Assembly: GCA_963764465.1 (NCBI GenBank)
Contig: CAVXSO010000004.1
Span: 124,001-188,000 of the forward strand
Direction of reading: 5' to 3'
DNA: 64,000 bases
Source of the DNA: JAJXXT01 sp963764465
Lineage (GTDB): Bacteria > Pseudomonadota > Alphaproteobacteria > Acetobacterales > Acetobacteraceae
The notes beneath the pieces were generated by a model. It saw nothing but the letters and a program-made list of their open reading frames with translations, made no database searches and had not been told where the DNA came from. The position numbers were made by a program, and so were the translations under genes. Position 1 is the first letter of the stretch. The number at the start of each line of letters is the position of its first letter. Of this stretch, positions 59,899 to 64,000 are shown one piece after another.

Positions 59899-60695
59899 CG
59901 GTCGTTCCCTCCCACGACGTCGTGCACGAGTTCCCAGCGCCGCACTGTCCTCTGCTCGATCGGGCGAAGCGTGAGCCGGTCGATCAGCAGCCAGCAGATG
60001 CCGATGGTGAGCATGCCGACGACGATGCGTGCGGACTGGAAATACTGCTCCGCGTTGAAGATCGCGTAACCGATGCCATCGGTGCCGGCGATCATCTCGC
60101 CGCCGATCAGCGCGCGAAACCCGAAGGCGATCCCGAGGCGAAGGCCGGTCATGAGATCCGGCAGCGTGGCCGGAAAGATGACGTGGCGGAGAATGGCGGC
60201 GCGGTTTGCCCCGAGCGTCTGCGTGGCCTCGATCAACACCGGTTGCACCTGGCCGATCGAGGCCAACACGTTCTGCAGGACGGGGAAGAAGACGGACATC
60301 GCGACGATGAACGTCACAGCTCCCTGGCCGAGGCCGAACCAGAGAATGGCAAAGGGAATCCAGGCGAGGCCCGGTATCGCCTGGATGAGATTAACCAGCG
60401 GATCGAAGAAGTCGCGGCTCGCGCGGCTGAGGCCCATCAGGTAGCTCAGCGGTAAAGCGCAGCCCGTGCCGGCCAGCAGACCCCATCCAAGGCTGCGCAG
60501 GCTGACGGCGAGATTGGTGAGCAGGACACCCGATGCGAGATCGGCAGCGAACGCGCGGCCGACATCGAGCGGCGACGGAAACAACACCTTCGGCCAGATC
60601 TGCAGCGCCGAGAGCGTCTGCCACAGCACGATCAGGCTCGCATAGGGAACGACCTCGCGCCACAGCAAGCGGCCAAGCCGCCGCCCCGCGCTCAT
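59895..60695 (-). CDS. ABC transporter permease (SsuC/TauC-like)
   Basis: A 266-residue permease with about six helices of the nitrate/sulfonate/taurine class. Characteristic: LFPSPLDVGRAFAADLASG, SLRSLGWGLLAGTGCALPLSYLMG, IQAIPGLAWIPFAILWFGLGQ and the EAA loop EATQTLGANRAAILRHVIFPATLPDLMTGLRLGIAFGFRALIGGEM. GAGGAGG lies shortly before the ATG. The start overlaps the ATPase gene by 4 bp. Confidence 0.92.
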   Translation of the reverse strand: MSAGRRLGRLLWREVVPYASLIVLWQTLSALQIWPKVLFPSPLDVGRAFAADLASGVLLTNLAVSLRSLGWGLLAGTGCALPLSYLMGLSRASRDFFDPLVNLIQAIPGLAWIPFAILWFGLGQGAVTFIVAMSVFFPVLQNVLASIGQVQPVLIEATQTLGANRAAILRHVIFPATLPDLMTGLRLGIAFGFRALIGGEMIAGTDGIGYAIFNAEQYFQSARIVVGMLTIGICWLLIDRLTLRPIEQRTVRRWELVHDVVGGNDR

Positions 60696-61495
60696 GCCGC
60701 CTCCTCCTCCGTCTCGCTGCCGTGCCCAAGGCGCACGGTCAGGGCATCGCGGACCTCGAGGAAGCGCGCGTTGTTCGCGATCTCGTTCCAGCGCCTTGGC
60801 CGCGCGATGTCGACATGCAGGTCCGCGAGGATGCGGCCAGGCCGCCCGGACATCGCCACCACGCGGTCGGAGAGAAAGACTGCCTCGTCCACCGAATGGG
60901 TGACAAAGAGAACGGTGATGCGCTCCTTCGCCAGGATGTCGCCGATTTCCTCCTGCAGCCGCCGGCGGGTCAGCGCGTCGATGGCGGCGAAGGGTTCGTC
61001 CATCAGCAGCAGCGCGGGGTGATTGGCGAGCGCCCGCGCCACCGCCGCGCGCTGGCGCATCCCACCCGAAAGCTGATGCGGGTATTTGGCCTCGAAACCC
61101 GAGAGGCCGACGAAGTCGATATAGGACTGCGCGATCCGCAGACGTTCCGCCTTGGCAACGCCCCTGAGCTGCGGACCGAACGCGACATTGGCGATGGTCG
61201 TCTTCCACGGGAGCAGTGCATATTCCTGGAACACCATGCCGCGATCGGCACCCGGTCCGGTGATGGGCCGGCCCTCGATGCGCACGTCGCCCGTGCTTGG
61301 CCGGTCCAGGCCCGCAACGATGCGCAGGAATGTGGACTTGCCGCACCCGGACGGGCCGACGATGGAGACGAATTCGTGGCGCGCGATATCGAGGGAAAGT
61401 CCGGCGAGCGCCGTGACATCGCTTCCCGTGCGGTCGGCGTAGATCCTGCCAACGCCGTGGGCCGAGAGGAGAGGTTCCGGCGCGCCCTCGGTCAC
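60692..61495 (-). CDS. ABC transporter ATPase (SsuB/TauB-like)
   Basis: A 267-residue ATPase starting with GTG. Walker A GPSGCGKST, Q-loop MVFQEYALLPWKT, signature LSGGMRQRAAVARAL, Walker B LLLMDEPFAAIDALTR and the H-loop VTHSVDEAVFLSDRVVAMS are complete. The PWKT Q-loop is typical of nitrate/sulfonate importers. It energises the adjacent permease and serves one or both of the two upstream binding proteins. Confidence 0.93.
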   Translation of the reverse strand: MTEGAPEPLLSAHGVGRIYADRTGSDVTALAGLSLDIARHEFVSIVGPSGCGKSTFLRIVAGLDRPSTGDVRIEGRPITGPGADRGMVFQEYALLPWKTTIANVAFGPQLRGVAKAERLRIAQSYIDFVGLSGFEAKYPHQLSGGMRQRAAVARALANHPALLLMDEPFAAIDALTRRRLQEEIGDILAKERITVLFVTHSVDEAVFLSDRVVAMSGRPGRILADLHVDIARPRRWNEIANNARFLEVRDALTVRLGHGSETEEEAA

Positions 61496-62472
61496 GGCGA
61501 CAGGTCGGGTCGGCGTTGGCGCAACTCGGCGGTCGCCTTCAGGGCGGGTGCCATCAACGCGTCTATATCGACGGGCTTCGGAACGAACTTGTGCTCGGCG
61601 AGGTAGACCGATGTCTGGCGCAGCGACCTCATCGTGAATGGATCGATGCCGGGCGTGAATTCCAGCACCGTCGAGGAACGCTCGATGATGCCGGGATCGG
61701 CACCGAGGAATGGTGCGATGAGCTTCGCCGCGCGCGCCAGGTCCTCGCGAATGAATTTCTGCGCCTCGGCGAGGCCAATCAACGCCGGGACGATCCGGTC
61801 CGGATGCGCGCTGGCCCAGGCATCCGCGATCAGGAAAAACCCGCCGCCCTGCACATATTTCCCGAAACGCGTGAGCAGGATGCCGTTCGCGCCGAGTTTC
61901 TCCTGGGTTGCCGTCAGGAAGGGTTCCAGCCCCGCCATGGCGTCGACGGCCCCGGAGAGAAGCATCTGCCCCATGTTGCCGAAGGTCGCGTTGACGCGCC
62001 GGACATCGGCGTCCGTCATGCCATGGGCGGCGAGCACATCGCTCAGTCCCTGCGCGGACGCCGTCCCGACGACGATGGCAATTCGCTTGCCCTTGAGGTC
62101 GGCGACGGTCCGGATACCGCTCGAGCGCCGCGCCAGAAGCCCGAGCGAGTCACCGCCCTTCGCATACATGGCGTAGGGCTTGAACGCGAGCCCGGCGCTT
62201 GCGGCCGTGATGGTGGACTCGATGCCGCCGGCGGACCAGTCGACCTGTCCCGCGGCGAGCGCCTGGTTCGCCTGGATGCCGCTCGCCAGCTTGTGGACCT
62301 CGACGTCGAATCCGGCCTTCGCAAACATGCCCTGCGTCACGGCGAGCTCCAGCGCCATCTGCGAGGAGACGGTGACGATGCCAAGCCGCACCTTCAGCTT
62401 ACCCGGCGCGGCGCGGGCGATCGCCGGCCAGGCGGCGGCCGTTGCCGCCAACAGCGCGCGCCGCCCGATCAT
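61492..62472 (-). CDS. NMT1/SsuA-like substrate-binding protein, second copy
   Basis: A 326-residue periplasmic binding protein with a signal peptide ending ARA. KVRLGIVTVSSQMALELAVTQGMFAKAGFDVEVHKL and GIRTVADLKGKRIAIVVGTA are typical of the family. It shares QVDWSAGGIE and FKPYAMYAKGGDS with the neighbouring copy, and the two are clear tandem paralogues. It overlaps the upstream copy by 4 bp and the ATPase gene by 4 bp. Ligand unknown. Confidence 0.92.
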   Translation of the reverse strand: MIGRRALLAATAAAWPAIARAAPGKLKVRLGIVTVSSQMALELAVTQGMFAKAGFDVEVHKLASGIQANQALAAGQVDWSAGGIESTITAASAGLAFKPYAMYAKGGDSLGLLARRSSGIRTVADLKGKRIAIVVGTASAQGLSDVLAAHGMTDADVRRVNATFGNMGQMLLSGAVDAMAGLEPFLTATQEKLGANGILLTRFGKYVQGGGFFLIADAWASAHPDRIVPALIGLAEAQKFIREDLARAAKLIAPFLGADPGIIERSSTVLEFTPGIDPFTMRSLRQTSVYLAEHKFVPKPVDIDALMAPALKATAELRQRRPDLSP

Positions 62473-63449
62473 TGCAGATACTCGGGATGCGCGCGGCGCA
62501 ACGCATCGTCCATTTTCAGCGCAGGCGCCAGGACCACCTTCGCCGTGACGATGTGCGGGATATGCCCTTCCTTCAGCAGGTACCTGGCCGTGGCGTCGAA
62601 GGAGCTTGCCGTGAAGCTGTCGATTGTCGGCTCGAAGGTGAGGTAGCGGAACGTTGCCTTCACGATGGCGGGATCGGCCTTGATGAAGGCGGCCTCGATC
62701 GCCGCGGCTTCCTCCGGGTTGTGGCGCACGAACTGCTCCGCCTCCCAGAGTGCCGCGATCGCCGGCTCCACCATGGTGGGATGCGCCGCCGCCCATTCAT
62801 TGCTGATGTAGAACAGGCCGCCACCCTGCACGTACTGGCCGAGGCGGGCCAGCATCACACCCTGGCTGCCCATCTTCATCTGCGTCAGCGTGAGATAAGG
62901 CTCGATGCCGACCATCGCGTCCACCGAGCCGCCAATCAGCATCTGACCCATCGTCGTGAAGGTGGCATTGACGCGCTGGATGCTGCCCGGCGGAACCTTG
63001 TTCGCCGCGAGCAAATCCTCGAATCCCTGAACCGGCGCCGTCCCCGGGGTGAGCGCCACCTTGTGTCCCTTGAGGTCCGCGACCGTCTTGATGCCCGCGC
63101 CCTGGCGCGCCAGCACGCCGTAGGAATCGCCGCCCTTGGCGTACATGGCATAGGGCTTGAACGGCAATCCGTTCGCTGCCGCAACGATAGTCGGCTCGAT
63201 GCCGCCGGCGGACCAGTCCACCTGACCCGAGGCGATCGCCTGCGTACCCTGCACGCCGCCCACCAGTGGCCGCATCTCGACATTGAAGCCGTGGCTGGCA
63301 AAGAAGCCCTTTTTGACGCCGACGACGATCGCCGACTGCGCGGCTCCGCTCAGCACGCCCAGGCGCACGGTGAGTGGGGGCTGTGCTTGGGCCGCCATTC
63401 CCGGTAGGATTCCAGCCAGGGCCGCCAGTACCAACAGTGCTCGCCGCAT
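62469..63449 (-). CDS. NMT1/SsuA-like substrate-binding protein, first copy
   Basis: A 326-residue periplasmic binding protein of exactly the same length as its downstream paralogue. The signal peptide ends MAAQA. Conserved stretches: LTVRLGVLSGAAQSAIVVGVKKGFFASHGF, GIKTVADLKGHKVALTPGTAPVQGF and FTTMGQMLIGGSVDAMVGIEPYL. Side-by-side reading shows conserved ligand-region blocks with scattered changes, so the two may bind related but different ligands. It lies 34 bp after the MaoC gene. Confidence 0.92.
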   Translation of the reverse strand: MRRALLVLAALAGILPGMAAQAQPPLTVRLGVLSGAAQSAIVVGVKKGFFASHGFNVEMRPLVGGVQGTQAIASGQVDWSAGGIEPTIVAAANGLPFKPYAMYAKGGDSYGVLARQGAGIKTVADLKGHKVALTPGTAPVQGFEDLLAANKVPPGSIQRVNATFTTMGQMLIGGSVDAMVGIEPYLTLTQMKMGSQGVMLARLGQYVQGGGLFYISNEWAAAHPTMVEPAIAALWEAEQFVRHNPEEAAAIEAAFIKADPAIVKATFRYLTFEPTIDSFTASSFDATARYLLKEGHIPHIVTAKVVLAPALKMDDALRRAHPEYLQ

Positions 63450-63483
63450 CGCCTTTCCCCCTTTTCGTTGGGCACGCCGCCGG

Positions 63484-63846
63484 TCAGTGCCGCCGGAACG
63501 TGCCAGTGATCGTCTTGTCGCCTCGCTGATTGCTCACCCAGATCTCGTAGCCGCCGTCGGCCAGGCGCCTGCCCCCAGCCTGCACGGTATCACCGATCCA
63601 GACCGGCGCCGCGAACCGCACATCGAGCGTGGCGCCAGCCAGCGCCGCTGCCCCCAGGCTCAGCTCGAGCGAGCGCCAGATAAGGGCCAGGCTCAGCGTC
63701 CCGTGCGCGATCGGGCGCCCCATCGGCGTGGTGGCGGCGAATTCCGCGTCGGTATGGATCGGGTTGAAATCCTCCGTCAGCTCGCCGTACGCGCGAACGA
63801 GACCGGCCGTCACGTCCTGTGCCACTGGGATCAACGTGTCGCTCAT
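63484..63846 (-). CDS. MaoC-like hot-dog dehydratase
   Basis: A 120-residue single hot-dog domain of the MaoC (R-specific enoyl-CoA hydratase) family. The active-site block DFNPIHTDAEFAATTPMGRPIAHGTLSLALIWRSLE contains the conserved Asp and His (in FNPIHTD). It probably hydrates or dehydrates a CoA thioester in the same operon. It begins immediately after the stop of the preceding gene (TAG followed by ATG). Confidence 0.9.
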   Translation of the reverse strand: MSDTLIPVAQDVTAGLVRAYGELTEDFNPIHTDAEFAATTPMGRPIAHGTLSLALIWRSLELSLGAAALAGATLDVRFAAPVWIGDTVQAGGRRLADGGYEIWVSNQRGDKTITGTFRRH

Positions 63847-64000
63847 CTACCGCGCCACGATGGAGGTGAAGCGACCGCGGAACAGCGCGGCGCCGCCGGC
63901 ATCGCGACCCTCGAAGCCAAGCTCGACGAATTTCCGCTCGCGCCTGATCGTCTTGTCGAGGCAAGTGAAGCGCATCGCCACCGTCTGCCCGCGCGCGGGC
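63847..64000 (-). CDS. Partial MaoC-N/FAS1-like dehydratase domain protein, cut by window edge
   Basis: About 51 C-terminal residues are visible in one frame: GQTVAMRFTCLDKTIRRERK, then FVELGFEGRDAGGAALFRGRFTSIVAR and a TAG stop. The upstream part lies beyond 64000. The sequence and its position next to a MaoC gene suggest the FAS1-like (MaoC N-terminal) dehydratase partner; the fragment is too short to be certain. Confidence 0.6.
   Translation of the reverse strand, partial: PARGQTVAMRFTCLDKTIRRERKFVELGFEGRDAGGAALFRGRFTSIVAR

Overview
This is a very GC-rich 64 kb piece of a Gram-negative chromosome. It is most likely from an alphaproteobacterium, and Acetobacteraceae or a nearby Rhodospirillales family is my best guess. 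The clues are a Shemin-type 5-aminolevulinate synthase, an imp-type T6SS with tandem tssC genes, Bug/TctC-type binding proteins, and pervasive ATGA-type stop/start overlaps. No tRNA, rRNA, IS element, integrase or CRISPR array was seen.

Layout. 1-4.2 kb: the 3' end of a GT4-type glycosyltransferase gene, then on the minus strand hemA translationally coupled to a DUF169 gene, and a bestrophin-like/DUF4239 membrane protein gene. 4.3-18.6 kb (plus strand): a two-partner secretion locus with tpsB (FhaC/ShlB-like), a giant filamentous-haemagglutinin-like tpsA broken by a one-base frameshift near 7382 and carrying a 621-bp near-perfect internal duplication, a CHAT-protease TPR lipoprotein, and a membrane Ser/Thr kinase with a DUF4384-like C-terminal domain.

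18.8-46.5 kb: an OmpA-domain protein gene, then a complete T6SS in three blocks. Block 1 (minus) is tssA-tssB-tssC-tssC2-tagJ/impE-tssE-tssF-tssG followed by a coupled methyltransferase. Block 2 (plus) is tssH(clpV) and hcp, ended by a strong terminator. Block 3 (minus) is vgrG-DUF6931-like-PAAR-tagH(fha)-tssJ-tssK-tssL-tssM-tagF-pppA. Kinase, PPM phosphatase, TagF, FHA protein and the TssL N-terminal Thr motif together look like the threonine-phosphorylation switch known from Agrobacterium.

46.5-64 kb (minus strand): birA; a peptide/opine-type ABC importer operon (binding protein, creatininase-family amidohydrolase, two permeases, two ATPases); and a long acid-utilisation operon entering from the right edge. 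The latter holds two MaoC-type hydratase genes, two tandem paralogous NMT1/SsuA-like binding proteins, a SsuB-like ATPase, a SsuC-like permease, an acyl-CoA carboxyltransferase, TctC-TctB-TctA tripartite transporter genes and a family III CoA-transferase. It appears to import an unidentified carboxylic acid, activate it to a CoA ester and degrade it.

The most unusual points are the tpsA-CHAT-kinase grouping, the methyltransferase locked to tssG, the small unassigned gene between vgrG and PAAR, and the dual-transporter CoA operon. All function calls rest on reading the sequence and family knowledge; no database search was run.
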